This document shows, piece after piece, positions 38,138-46,812 of a stretch of 54,250 nt of DNA. Each line of letters opens with the position of its first letter. Position 1 is the stretch's first letter. The translations under genes and the position numbers were made by a program. Origin of the DNA: Pseudomonadota bacterium. GTDB lineage: Bacteria > Pseudomonadota > Gammaproteobacteria > Burkholderiales > Thiobacillaceae. The stretch covers positions 1 through 54,250 of the forward strand of contig JAUYET010000056.1 of assembly GCA_030691265.1 (NCBI GenBank), written 5' to 3'. The notes below the pieces were generated by a model, which saw nothing but the letters and a program-made list of their open reading frames with translations, did not search any database and was not told the origin of the DNA.

Positions 38138-38938
38138 ATGCCCGGTACGATGGCAAATACGCTGGCCGAGATTCATCCGACCGCGCTGGTTCACCCGGCT
38201 GCCAGACTCGGCGTCGATGTCAGCGTCGGCGCCTATTCCATCATCGGCGAGCATGTGGAAATCGGCGATGGCACGCGGATCGGACCGCATGCGGTGATTA
38301 CCGGCCATACGCGCATCGGCAGAAATAACCGGATATTTCAGTTCGTTTCGCTGGGCGAGGAGCCGCAAGACAAAAAATACGCCGGCGAGCCGACCCGGCT
38401 GGAAATCGGCGACGACAACGTCATCCGCGAGTTCTGCACCTTCAACACCGGCACCGTGCAGGATGCCGGCGTTACCCGCATCGGCAATGACAACTGGATC
38501 ATGGCCTATGTGCATGTGGCGCACGACTGCATCGTCGGCGACCACACCATCTTCGCCAACAACGCTTCACTGGCCGGTCATGTCAGCGTGCAGGACTACG
38601 CCATCCTGGGCGGTTTCACCGGCGTGCATCAGTTCTGCCGCATCGGCGCACACGTCATTACCGGCATCGCCTCGGTGATCCGGCAGGACATCCCGCCTTT
38701 CATCACCGTTGCCGGCAGCCCGGCGGCGCCGCACGGCATCAACTCGGAAGGCATCAAGCGGCGCGGATACAGCGTGCAGGCGGTCAGCGCCATCAAGCAC
38801 GCCTACAAGACGCTGTACAAATCCGGCCTCAGCCTGAGCGAGGCGCAAAGCGCCATTGCCGACGCAGCGGCGCAGCAGCCGGAACTGCAACCACTGGCGG
38901 ATTTCCTCGCGGTTTCCGGTCGCGGCATCATTCGCTGA
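38138..38938 (+). CDS. lpxA: UDP-N-acetylglucosamine O-acyltransferase
   Basis: The enzyme catalyses the first step of lipid A synthesis. The hexapeptide beta-helix is evident (HPTALVHPAARLGVDVSVGA, IIGEHVEIGDGTRIGPHAVI), with the catalytic histidine in YVHVAHDCIVGDHTIFANNA. A family-typical C-terminal helical tail follows (GIKRRGYSVQAVSAIKHAYK). Start choice is between ATG 38138 (266 residues) and ATG 38150 (262 residues, the E. coli length); neither has a strong ribosome site. It lies between fabZ and lpxB as usual. Confidence 0.95.
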   Translation: MPGTMANTLAEIHPTALVHPAARLGVDVSVGAYSIIGEHVEIGDGTRIGPHAVITGHTRIGRNNRIFQFVSLGEEPQDKKYAGEPTRLEIGDDNVIREFCTFNTGTVQDAGVTRIGNDNWIMAYVHVAHDCIVGDHTIFANNASLAGHVSVQDYAILGGFTGVHQFCRIGAHVITGIASVIRQDIPPFITVAGSPAAPHGINSEGIKRRGYSVQAVSAIKHAYKTLYKSGLSLSEAQSAIADAAAQQPELQPLADFLAVSGRGIIR

Positions 38939-38951
38939 AGGGGGCGCGGCC

Positions 38952-40106
38952 GTGTCGAAAACCCCGCTTCAAATTGGCATCGTCGCCGGCGAAGCTTCGG
39001 GCGACCTGCTCGGCAGCCTGCTCATGCAGGCGTTGCAATCGCGTTGCGCCGAGATCGATTTCTTCGGCATCGCCGGGCCCAAGATGCAAGCGCTCGGCGC
39101 GCGCAGCCTGTTTCCGATGGAAGCGCTGTCGGTGCGCGGTTACGTCGAGGCGCTGGGCAGCTTGAGCAAAATTCTCGCCATTCGCCGGGCTTTGAAAAAA
39201 AACCTGCTGGCCGCCAAACCCGATCTGTTCATCGGTGTCGACGCACCGGATTTCAACCTGTCCCTGGAACGCAAGCTGAAGAAAGCCGGCATCGCGACCG
39301 CGCACTTCGTCAGTCCATCGGTCTGGGCCTGGCGTCCAAAACGCATCGACAAGGTCAGGCGGGCGGTATCGCACGCGCTGCTGATCTTTCCTTTCGAGGA
39401 AGAGATTTACCGCACAGCGGGAATACCCGCGACCTACGTCGGCCACCCCCTGGCACACGCCCTGCCCGACCCGAACAAGAAAGCCGCCCGCGAACGACTC
39501 GGCCTGAAAGCGGAATCCGAATATGTCGTGCTGATGCCGGGCAGCCGGCCCGGCGAGTTGAAAGCCCTGGCGCGGCTGTTTATCGATGCGGCGAAAAAAC
39601 TGGCCGCCGCGCGTCCGCACGCGCGGTTTCTGATTCCGCTGGTCAATCGCGAGACCCGCCAGGCGTTTGAACAACACCTGTATGAAGCGGACGCGCTCGA
39701 TCTGCCCATCCGCATCCTCTACGGCCATGCCCACGATGCCTTGCAGGCCGCCGATGCCGCGCTCATCGCTTCCGGCACGGCCACACTGGAAGCCCTGCTG
39801 CTGGAATGTCCGCACGTCATCACCTACAAAGTGCCCTGGCTGACCTGGCAAATCATGCGCCGCCAGGCATTGCAGCCCTGGATCGGCCTGCCCAACATCC
39901 TGGCGGGTAAAGACATCGTGCCGGAGATCATCCAGAATCGCGCCACCGCCGACGCCCTGGCCCAGGCGCTGGAACATCTGCTGACCGATCACGAGGCGCG
40001 GGATCACCAGATTGAAGCTTTCCGGCATCAGCGCGCCCGACTCAAGCGCAATACGCCCGCACTCATCGCACAAGCACTACACCCCTTCCTGCACGCATGC
40101 ACATGA
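38952..40106 (+). CDS. lpxB: Lipid-A-disaccharide synthase
   Basis: The 384-residue GT-B enzyme joins UDP-diacylglucosamine to lipid X. Motifs are [20 protein letters not shown] at the N-terminus, [36 protein letters not shown] and [16 protein letters not shown]. The donor-site region [20 protein letters not shown] is also intact. The start is GTG 38952, preceded by GAAGGGGG about eight bases upstream; the longer frame would overlap lpxA. The stop overlaps the rnhB start. Confidence 0.95.
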   Translation: MSKTPLQIGIVAGEASGDLLGSLLMQALQSRCAEIDFFGIAGPKMQALGARSLFPMEALSVRGYVEALGSLSKILAIRRALKKNLLAAKPDLFIGVDAPDFNLSLERKLKKAGIATAHFVSPSVWAWRPKRIDKVRRAVSHALLIFPFEEEIYRTAGIPATYVGHPLAHALPDPNKKAARERLGLKAESEYVVLMPGSRPGELKALARLFIDAAKKLAAARPHARFLIPLVNRETRQAFEQHLYEADALDLPIRILYGHAHDALQAADAALIASGTATLEALLLECPHVITYKVPWLTWQIMRRQALQPWIGLPNILAGKDIVPEIIQNRATADALAQALEHLLTDHEARDHQIEAFRHQRARLKRNTPALIAQALHPFLHACT

Positions 40107-40744
40107 CCCAGATTGCAAAACCTGACAGCAGCCTGATTTGCGGCGTCGATGAGGCGGGACGCGGACCGCTCGCCGGTTCGGTCTATGCGGCAGCGGTGAT
40201 TCTCGATCCCGCGCATCCGATCGCCGGTTTGAAAGATTCAAAAGTCCTCAGCGAACCCCGGCGCGTGTTTCTGGCCGGCGAGATCAAGGCGCATGCCCTG
40301 GCCTGGTCGGTGGCTTATGCAAGCGTCGAGGAAATCGAGCAACTGAATATCCTGCATGCGACCATGCTGGCCATGCAGCGCGCCGTGCTGGGGCTGAATC
40401 CCGCCGCCGATTTCGCACTGATCGACGGCAACCGCTGCCCGCAACTGCCCATCCCCGCGCGCGCCATCGTCAAAGGCGACGCCAGCGAGGCCAGTATTTC
40501 GGCGGCGTCCATCCTGGCCAAGACAGAAAGAGATCAAGAAATGCGCCGGCTTGCCGATACCTACCCCATGTATGGTTTCGAACGTCACGCCGGTTACCCT
40601 ACCGCCGCGCACCTGGCAGCTCTGGAAGCGCACGGACCCAGCCCGGTTCATCGCAAGAGCTTCGGGCCGGTACAGCGGAGTCGTTTGCGCTTTAGCGCTT
40701 ACGAATCCGGCGTGCCCCTTGCGGGTACAAAAAATCCTGAATAA
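40097..40744 (+). CDS. rnhB: Ribonuclease HII
   Basis: The 215-residue enzyme removes ribonucleotides from DNA. The acidic active site is seen in [32 protein letters not shown] and ALIDGNRCP. The [20 protein letters not shown] and [10 protein letters not shown] segments of the family are also present. Two ATGs (40097 and 40103) overlap the lpxB stop; the second makes an ATGA junction. It closes the lpx operon and is followed by a hairpin. Confidence 0.95.
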   Translation: MHMTQIAKPDSSLICGVDEAGRGPLAGSVYAAAVILDPAHPIAGLKDSKVLSEPRRVFLAGEIKAHALAWSVAYASVEEIEQLNILHATMLAMQRAVLGLNPAADFALIDGNRCPQLPIPARAIVKGDASEASISAASILAKTERDQEMRRLADTYPMYGFERHAGYPTAAHLAALEAHGPSPVHRKSFGPVQRSRLRFSAYESGVPLAGTKNPE

Positions 40745-40748
40745 AACT

Positions 40749-40769
40749 AACGGGCATGCCCTGCCCGTT
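40749..40769 (+). terminator. Hairpin terminator after rnhB
   Basis: AACGGGCA-TGCCC-TGCCCGTT ends in TTT, only five bases after the rnhB stop. The T-run is short, so termination may be partial. Confidence 0.65.
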
Positions 40770-40783
40770 TCCCTCACCCCCAA

Positions 40784-40809
40784 CCCCTCTCCCGCAAGCG
40801 GGAGAGGGG
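40784..40809. repeat. Strong GC hairpin upstream of motA
   Basis: CCCCTCTCCCGC-AA-GCGGGAGAGGGG is a perfect 12-base stem with a two-base loop. There is no T-run. Sequences of this kind are widespread intergenic repeats in bacteria; here it lies 55 bases before motA. Confidence 0.7.
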
Positions 40810-40864
40810 AGCTTCGAGCGTCGCTGTGCGACGTTCACGTTAAAACAGATAGGAGAACCTGACC

Positions 40865-41725
40865 ATGTTCGTACTGATAGGCTGGGGCCTGGTATTGGGC
40901 AGCGTGTTTGGTGGCTATGCGCTGGCCGGCGGCCACATCGCCGGACTCTGGCAACCTCTGGAAGTGCTGATGATCGCCGGCGCAGCGGCTGGCGCCTTCG
41001 TTGCCGCCAACAGCATGCATGCCATCAAGCACACCATGGGCGCGATGGGGGCCTGCTTCAAAGGCTCCAAGTTCAGCAAGACTTACTACATGGAACTGCT
41101 CGGCCTGCTATTCGAACTGCTGGCCAAGGCCCGCAAAGACGGACTCATGTCGCTCGAAGGGGATGTCGAAGAACCCGAGAAGAGCGTGATTTTCGGCAAA
41201 TATCCGAACATCACATCAGACCATCACCTGCTCGATTTCATCACCGATTACCTGCGCATGATGGTCGGCGGCAATCTGGGCGCGATGGAGATCGAGAACC
41301 TGATGGACAACGAGCTGGAAGTCCATCATCACGAAGCATTACATCCTTCGCACGCCGTCGCCAAGCTGGCCGATGCCACCCCGGCGTTCGGTATCGTCGC
41401 AGCGGTCATGGGCGTCGTCCACACGATGGAATCGTTGCACCTGCCGCCGACTGAGCTGGGCATCCTGATCGGCCACGCGCTGGTCGGCACCTTCCTCGGC
41501 ATCCTGATTTCCTATGGCTTCCTCGCCCCTCTGGTTGCCGTGATGGAAACCAAGGCCGCCGAATCCGGCAAGTCCTACCAGGTCGTGAAAGTGGTGCTGC
41601 TTGCCTCGCTCAACGGTTTTGCGCCGCAGACCTGCGTCGAATTCGGCCGCAAGGTGCTGTTCTCCACCGAGCGTCCGTCCTTCCTCGAAATGGAAGAGGA
41701 CATCAAGGCGCGCAAAGGCAAGTAA
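40865..41725 (+). CDS. motA: Flagellar motor stator protein MotA
   Basis: The 286-residue inner-membrane protein forms the proton channel ring with MotB. Four hydrophobic segments are visible: two near the N-terminus (MFVLIGWGLVLGSVFGGYAL, LEVLMIAGAAAGAFVAANSM) and two in the C-terminal half (ATPAFGIVAAVMGVVHTMES, HALVGTFLGILISYGFLAPL). The cytoplasmic loop between them is charged, and the prolines of the PAFG region are kept. AGGAGA precedes the ATG. motB follows after 35 bases. The length and order match the E. coli-type proton-driven stator. Confidence 0.95.
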   Translation: MFVLIGWGLVLGSVFGGYALAGGHIAGLWQPLEVLMIAGAAAGAFVAANSMHAIKHTMGAMGACFKGSKFSKTYYMELLGLLFELLAKARKDGLMSLEGDVEEPEKSVIFGKYPNITSDHHLLDFITDYLRMMVGGNLGAMEIENLMDNELEVHHHEALHPSHAVAKLADATPAFGIVAAVMGVVHTMESLHLPPTELGILIGHALVGTFLGILISYGFLAPLVAVMETKAAESGKSYQVVKVVLLASLNGFAPQTCVEFGRKVLFSTERPSFLEMEEDIKARKGK

Positions 41726-41760
41726 GGCGATGAACGGACAGCGGCAAGCGGAGAGCTGAG

Positions 41761-42687
41761 ATGGCAGACGATTCCCAAAGACCCATCGTCATCAAGCGCA
41801 TCAAGAAAGTCAGCGGCGGCGCGCACGGTGGCGCCTGGAAAATCGCCTATGCCGACTTCGTGACCGCGATGATGGCGTTCTTTCTGCTCATGTGGCTGCT
41901 GGGCGGCAGCTCCAAGGCCAAGCTGGAAGGTATCTCCCAGTATTTCAAGACGCCGCTCAAGGTTGCACTGGCGGGCGGCACAGGCTCGGGCGACTCCTCC
42001 AGCATCATCAAAGGCGGCGGCACCGACATTACCCGCAGCATCGGCCAGGTCAAAAAAGGCGAGGTGGAAGGCAAAAAATCCATCAACCTCGATGCCAGCC
42101 GCGCCAAGAAGGAACTGGAGAAAGAGGAGGCGCAGCGCCTGAAGGAAATCAAGGACAAGCTTGAAAAAGCGGTCGCCAATAATCCCAAGATGCAGCAGTT
42201 CAAGAAACAACTGAAGATCGACATCACCAGCGAAGGCCTGCGCATCCAGATCGTCGATGACAAGAATCGACCCATGTTCGATTCCGGCGGCGCGGTGATG
42301 AAGTCCTACACGCGCGACATCCTGCGCGAAATCGGCAAGACCCTGAACGAACTGCCCAACCGCATCAGCCTCTCCGGCCATACCGACGCGGTTGCCTACG
42401 CGGGCGGCGACGCCGGCTACAGCAACTGGGAACTCTCCGCCGATCGCGCCAATGCTTCACGCCGCGAACTGGTCGCAGGCGGCCTGGAAGACGGCAAGAT
42501 GCTGCGCGTGATCGGCCTGGGATCGGCCATTCCTTTTGATATCAACGACCCCAATTCCCCGGTTAACCGGCGCATTTCGATCATCGTCATGAACAAGAAG
42601 GCCGAAGAAGCCATCACCAAGGAATCGCGCCAAATCGAGGCGAGTACGGCCAAGGAGGTAGTGGAGAAACTCGATGTCAAACATTGA
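41761..42687 (+). CDS. motB: Flagellar motor stator protein MotB
   Basis: The 308-residue protein anchors the stator to peptidoglycan. Its single membrane helix carries the proton-binding aspartate at residue 32 (WKIAYADFVTAMMAFFLLMW). A charged plug/linker region follows (about 95-165, Lys/Glu-rich). An OmpA-like peptidoglycan-binding domain begins near residue 170 (LRIQIVDDKNRPMFDSGGAV, RISLSGHTDAVAYAGGDAGY, NWELSADRANASRRELV). The 3' end overlaps the next methyltransferase gene by 14 bases. Confidence 0.95.
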   Translation: MADDSQRPIVIKRIKKVSGGAHGGAWKIAYADFVTAMMAFFLLMWLLGGSSKAKLEGISQYFKTPLKVALAGGTGSGDSSSIIKGGGTDITRSIGQVKKGEVEGKKSINLDASRAKKELEKEEAQRLKEIKDKLEKAVANNPKMQQFKKQLKIDITSEGLRIQIVDDKNRPMFDSGGAVMKSYTRDILREIGKTLNELPNRISLSGHTDAVAYAGGDAGYSNWELSADRANASRRELVAGGLEDGKMLRVIGLGSAIPFDINDPNSPVNRRISIIVMNKKAEEAITKESRQIEASTAKEVVEKLDVKH

Positions 42688-43498
42688 TGCTCAAGTGCGC
42701 GCATCCGCTTTCGACGTCGCCCCGACTCTCTCGCTACCGCCCGCCCTGGCCGCATTGCTGGCGCATCTGCCGGGCAGCGCATGCGCAGCGGTGCTGGCAA
42801 TCTCCGGAGCCGATCTTCCGCTCCCGCTTCTGATCCTTGTCATTTCAGCCGGCGCCGCTCTGCTCGCCTGGTATTGGCGCTTGCCGATCTGGTGGCGCTA
42901 CATCAATCTGTTTTTCCTGCCGCTCATCGGTCTGGCGCTCCATCTGCAGACCCGAGGTGATGGCGTCGATCCGAACTGGTTTCTCGCCGCTTTTCTGCTC
43001 CTGGCGCTGACCTCGATCGGCGCAGTGCGCACCCGAGTCCCGCTTTACCTTTCCAGCCCGCGCGCGGCAGAAGAACTGGCGCTGCGTTTGCCGATACAGG
43101 GCAGCCTGATCGACCTGGGCTGCGGCCTCGGCGGCCCTTTGGCGCGTGTCCGCAAACAGCGCCCCGATGCACATCTGGCCGGCATCGAAGCCGCCCCGCT
43201 CAACTGGCTGATCGCAAAACTCAGACTGCGGCTGGGTGGGGGGCGCGCCGATATTCGCCTGGGCAGCCTGTGGAATGCCGACCTCAGCGCTTATGACATC
43301 GTCTACGCCTACCTGTCGCCGGCGCCGATGGCACGCCTGTGGGACAAAGCGCGTGCAGAAATGAAGCCGGGCAGTTTGCTGATCAGCAATACCTTCGCCA
43401 TGCCTGACTTTGATGCCGATGAAGTCGTCGATATTTCCAAACCCGGCGCCAAACCCGGTGACCTCTCCCATGCCCGTCTTCTGATCTGGAGGATGTGA
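42674..43498 (+). CDS. Membrane-anchored class I SAM-dependent methyltransferase
   Basis: The 274-residue protein has three hydrophobic segments in the first 115 residues (PLPLLILVISAGAALLAWYW, YINLFFLPLIGLALHL, WFLAAFLLLALTSIGAV). A cytoplasmic class I methyltransferase core follows (GSLIDLGCGLGGPLARVRKQ, AHLAGIEAAPLNWLIAKLRL, YDIVYAYLSPAPMARLW). It is translated with overlap from motB and overlaps the HDOD gene, so it is part of the motility transcript. The substrate is unknown; a role at the flagellar motor or membrane is suggested only by position. Confidence 0.8.
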   Translation: MSNIDAQVRASAFDVAPTLSLPPALAALLAHLPGSACAAVLAISGADLPLPLLILVISAGAALLAWYWRLPIWWRYINLFFLPLIGLALHLQTRGDGVDPNWFLAAFLLLALTSIGAVRTRVPLYLSSPRAAEELALRLPIQGSLIDLGCGLGGPLARVRKQRPDAHLAGIEAAPLNWLIAKLRLRLGGGRADIRLGSLWNADLSAYDIVYAYLSPAPMARLWDKARAEMKPGSLLISNTFAMPDFDADEVVDISKPGAKPGDLSHARLLIWRM

Positions 43499-45069
43499 TG
43501 ACCGCAAATCTGGAACAGTTGCAACCGGGCGAACTGCCCATTTTTCGGCGCACGCGCGGCGTACTTTTAGCCTTTGGCCTGCGCCGCGAACAGGTCACCG
43601 CGCCCGAGGTCGCGGCAGAGATTCTGGCGGATCCGCTTGCCACGCTGTACACGCTGCACACCATCAACAAACGTGTCAGCGCGCGCTCCGACGCCGAGGT
43701 CAACACGGTAGAGCATGCCTTGATGATGCAGGGAATCGGCGCTTTCCTGGATGCCGCGCGCCGCTTGCCCATCCTGGAAGACAGCCCGGCGGGCCGCAAT
43801 CCGCGCGTGCTTGCGGCACTCCACGCGCTGGCCAGACGCGCCCAGCATGCCGCCTGGCAAGCGCGTGATTTCGCCGTATTGCACAGCGACGTTCGCGCCG
43901 AAGAAGTCCAGGTTGCCGCCCTCCTCCACGACACCCCCGAAATGCTGCTCTGGTTGCGCACGCCGGAGCAGGCCATACGCTTGCAGCGTCAGCGCCGCCG
44001 TAGTTCGGACAGCGAGGCGGAAACGACCGTTCTGGGCGACACGCTGGCCCATCTGCGCCTGAGTTTGCTGGAGAGCTGGAACATCCCTCCCCTCACGCTC
44101 GACCTGCTCAGCCCTAAAAATGCCGAGCGCACCCGCCAGACCCTGCTCGCCGCCTGTATCGATATCGCCCAGCTCAGCGAGCGCGGCTGGTGGGACGAAA
44201 AATTGATGGCGGCCTACACCGCGTTGGCCGGCGTGGAAAACACCGCACTCGAAACCATCATCGCCACGGTGCACGCCAATGCCGCCCGCGTCGCGCGATG
44301 CTGCGACTGGCTGGAAGCGCCGCCGGCGGCGACCTGGGGCCCGATGATCCCGGGTCCGTGGCCGCCGGAAGCGGACGACGAGGAAAAAGCTGCCCCGGCC
44401 ACGCCGCAAGCCACGCCTGCAACAGTCGCAGCAGCACAACCGCCGGCATCGGCAAGTCAGCCGCTTCAACCCGCCCCCCCGGTACGCCCGGTGCAAGCCC
44501 CCGCGCCGGAGGCAGAACCGGAACACGACATCTGCCCGATGCCGGACAAACATATATTCCGTGAAGCCTTGAAAGGCATCGAAGAACATCTCGACGGCAG
44601 CTTGACCCTCAACCAGATGTCCGCCGTCATCCTCAAGGGACTGCATACGGGTCTTGGCCTCTCGCGCATCATCTTCGCCATGCAGACGCCGGATGGACTG
44701 CGCGTGAAATCGCGTTTCACACTCGGAATTTCGGCCGAAGACCCGCTCCGCCACTTCGAATTCGAACTCGCCAGCAAGGATCTGTTCTGCCAGCTCATGG
44801 GCAAAATGCAGGGCGTCTGGCTGAACGAAGGCAATCGCCAGAAGCTCTGGCCGATGATTCATCCCAAGCTGCAAGCCATGCTCGGCAACGGCGATTTCTA
44901 CACCATGAGCCTGTACAACGGCAGCAAACCGCTGGGCCTGATCTACGCCGACCGCGGCAAAGGTGAGGGTGGCAACACATGCGGCCTCGACCCGCTCACC
45001 TACACCGACTTCAAGATGCTGTGCCTGCAAGCGGCGCGCGGTCTCGGCAAGGTCAAAGCACCGGTCTGA
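43495..45069 (+). CDS. HDOD-domain signalling protein with C-terminal GAF-like domain
   Basis: The protein is about 524 residues. Residues 10-270 form an HDOD-type helical domain (ILADPLATLYTLHTINKRVS, VQVAALLHDTPEMLLWLRTP, LLESWNIPPLTLDLLSPKNA), related to HD phosphohydrolases but without a full HD metal site. A Pro/Ala-rich linker (about 300-350) leads to a GAF-like sensor region (LTLNQMSAVILKGLHTGLGL, then LSRIIFAMQTP, to LGLIYADRGKGEG). Such proteins act in signalling, often near motility genes. It starts at GTG 43495 or ATG 43498 with GGAGG upstream, and overlaps the methyltransferase. It is the last gene before two terminators. Confidence 0.8.
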   Translation: MMTANLEQLQPGELPIFRRTRGVLLAFGLRREQVTAPEVAAEILADPLATLYTLHTINKRVSARSDAEVNTVEHALMMQGIGAFLDAARRLPILEDSPAGRNPRVLAALHALARRAQHAAWQARDFAVLHSDVRAEEVQVAALLHDTPEMLLWLRTPEQAIRLQRQRRRSSDSEAETTVLGDTLAHLRLSLLESWNIPPLTLDLLSPKNAERTRQTLLAACIDIAQLSERGWWDEKLMAAYTALAGVENTALETIIATVHANAARVARCCDWLEAPPAATWGPMIPGPWPPEADDEEKAAPATPQATPATVAAAQPPASASQPLQPAPPVRPVQAPAPEAEPEHDICPMPDKHIFREALKGIEEHLDGSLTLNQMSAVILKGLHTGLGLSRIIFAMQTPDGLRVKSRFTLGISAEDPLRHFEFELASKDLFCQLMGKMQGVWLNEGNRQKLWPMIHPKLQAMLGNGDFYTMSLYNGSKPLGLIYADRGKGEGGNTCGLDPLTYTDFKMLCLQAARGLGKVKAPV

Positions 45070-45216
45070 TTTCGCCCCGGCGCGCCGACAACTGCTTTGG
45101 ATGTTGCGGGATTGCCATCTGATTGCCGCGTAGGAGGGCCGCCAGTGGCAAACCGCTTCGCATCGGGTTGTCATCCTCTCGTCATCGTCGCCCGAATAAA
45201 CTGCCCCCCTCCCTGA
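45070..45216. other. Non-coding stretch after the HDOD gene
   Basis: No gene, tRNA or clear regulatory element is visible in these 147 bases, which lead into the two terminators. Confidence 0.5.
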
Positions 45217-45238
45217 CCCGCCGCAAAGGCGGGTTTTT
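45217..45238 (+). terminator. Rho-independent terminator 1 after the mot operon
   Basis: CCCGCC-GCAAA-GGCGGG followed by TTTTT is canonical. It ends the motA-motB-methyltransferase-HDOD run. Confidence 0.88.
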
Positions 45239-45239
45239 A

Positions 45240-45269
45240 GCGGCGCCCAATCGGGCGCCGCTCTTTTTT
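45240..45269 (+). terminator. Rho-independent terminator 2, directly after terminator 1
   Basis: GCGGCGCCC-AATC-GGGCGCCGC followed by TCTTTTTT forms an even stronger hairpin one base after the first terminator's T-run. The pair should insulate the downstream cassette from motility transcription. Confidence 0.9.
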
Positions 45270-45503
45270 GGGAGTGAACAGACAACAAACACAGGGACGC
45301 GATGATCACCACTGGATACGCCCCAGCCCAGAGCCAGCGCGGCTCCACGGGCCTATAACTTTCGGCCAATATTCTTTCGGGGTGAGCCGTTCAGCTCATT
45401 TATTGGGGTGCTCGAACCCACATGAACTGTCATCTACCCCCCTTACGCTGGCAGCACAACCCGGCCAAACGGCCATTCGGGAATGCAACAGGGGAGGTCA
45501 CCC
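45270..45503 (+). promoter_or_regulatory. Probable promoter/leader region of the RHS cassette
   Basis: These 234 bases precede four co-directional genes and follow two terminators, so a promoter must lie here. A TATAAC hexamer (45354-45359) could be a -10 box but has no good -35 partner. A small hairpin TGAGC-CGTTCA-GCTCA lies near 45382-45397. GGGGAGG (45491-45497) is the ribosome site of the first gene. I could not match a known riboswitch. Confidence 0.4.
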
Positions 45504-46802
45504 ATGATCCGCAGCAATGCAATACGCTTCACTCGCCTGACCGTCATCTGCGGTGTCATTGCCGCAGGATTGGCGCTCACTGGCCCGGTTTCAGCGGGTG
45601 TCTATGCCGCCCCTAGCCAGAAAGCGGCTGACTGGCTCGAATCCCAGCAGGATACGAGTGACGGCAGTTGGCGCGATGCCTCCGGGGCCAAGACCTTCCT
45701 GCAAACTACTGAAGCCGTGCTGGCCTTGCATCAGGCCAACCGCCGTCGGGGCGCGTATTACGCGGGTCAAACCTGGATCGAGAACCACGACCCGCAGAAC
45801 CTGGATGCCCGTGCCCGACGGCTGCTGGTGTTGCGCGCCACCCAGTCGAGCGCCCAGCCGGACATCGATGCGCTGCTTACCGCCGTCTCCAGCCCCGCCA
45901 CGGGGCAGTCCGGCTGGGGCCTGGCCAAGCGTTATCGCGCTTCCCCCCTGGATACCGCCCTGGCGCTGGACGCCTTACACACTGTAGGCGCGACATTCGA
46001 CAGTGCGCAGGCTATCGCCTATCTCAAGGCGGCCCAGCTCGACGCAACAGGCGATAAAGGCTGGCCCACGGCGTCTGGCAGCACGACCGATGCCTACACC
46101 ACGGCCCGTGTCATACAAACATTGGCGTCCTATCTGGACTCCGATACCACGCTGGCCACACCGCTGGCCAATGCCGTCGCCACCCTCAAAACCAAGGTTT
46201 CGACTTCCTCCGCGCCGCATGTACGCGCCGCCGCCGCGCTTGCCTACCTGCGCATGGATGCAGCATCAATCGACGCGGTGACTCTGCTCGACTCGCTGGT
46301 CGCACTCCAGCGCACCGATGGCGGCTACGACGCGGGCATCTTCGCCGCCGGCCTCATCGCACAGGCCTTCACCGCCGCCGAGGGCGCGGACGCCGCCTCA
46401 AGCAAGGCGCGGGTCACCCTGCCGGATGACGCGCTCAGGCAAGCGGTCAACACCGCACTGGGACGCGGGGCGATGGATCAGCTCAACCGGGGCGAACTTG
46501 GGCAACTGACTTCCCTGAACATTTCCGGCCTGGGGGTTACCAGCCTGGAAGGCCTGCAATACGCCACCCACCTCACCACGCTCAACGCCGCCAACAACGC
46601 CATCAGCGACACCTCGCCGATTGCCGGGCTGGTCAACCTCGCCAGCACCGATTTCTCCGGCAACCCTTGTCCGGGTTGCACGCAGGTGGCCTCCAGTGAT
46701 GGCGACGTGCCGATTCCCTTGTGGGCATTGGGTGCGCTGGGCGCCGGCCTGGTCGGCGCAATGACACGTGCCGCCGCCCGGCGCGGCGACCACAAAGCAT
46801 AG
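45504..46802 (+). CDS. Exported alpha/alpha-toroid plus leucine-rich-repeat protein with C-terminal membrane anchor
   Basis: The 432-residue protein has a signal peptide (RLTVICGVIAAGLALTGPVS to AGVYA). Residues 33-290 carry helical repeats of the prenyltransferase/terpene-cyclase toroid type (KAADWLESQQDTSDGSWRDA, LDTALALDALHTVGATFD, LDSLVALQRTDGGYDAG). Residues 305-390 are short leucine-rich repeats (LTSLNISGLGVTSLEGLQYA). It ends in VPIPLWALGALGAGLVGAMT then a cluster of arginines, a three-part sorting-like tail. No catalytic motif of a cyclase is visible, so a binding role is more likely. ATG 45504 has GGGGAGG six bases upstream. It is the first gene of the cassette. Confidence 0.72.
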   Translation: MIRSNAIRFTRLTVICGVIAAGLALTGPVSAGVYAAPSQKAADWLESQQDTSDGSWRDASGAKTFLQTTEAVLALHQANRRRGAYYAGQTWIENHDPQNLDARARRLLVLRATQSSAQPDIDALLTAVSSPATGQSGWGLAKRYRASPLDTALALDALHTVGATFDSAQAIAYLKAAQLDATGDKGWPTASGSTTDAYTTARVIQTLASYLDSDTTLATPLANAVATLKTKVSTSSAPHVRAAAALAYLRMDAASIDAVTLLDSLVALQRTDGGYDAGIFAAGLIAQAFTAAEGADAASSKARVTLPDDALRQAVNTALGRGAMDQLNRGELGQLTSLNISGLGVTSLEGLQYATHLTTLNAANNAISDTSPIAGLVNLASTDFSGNPCPGCTQVASSDGDVPIPLWALGALGAGLVGAMTRAAARRGDHKA

Positions 46803-46812
46803 GGAGAACGTC

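Noticed and set aside
45270-45503. Possible c-di-GMP or other riboswitch before the toroid/LRR gene
   Set aside because: I could not match conserved riboswitch core sequences; only one short hairpin is clear.
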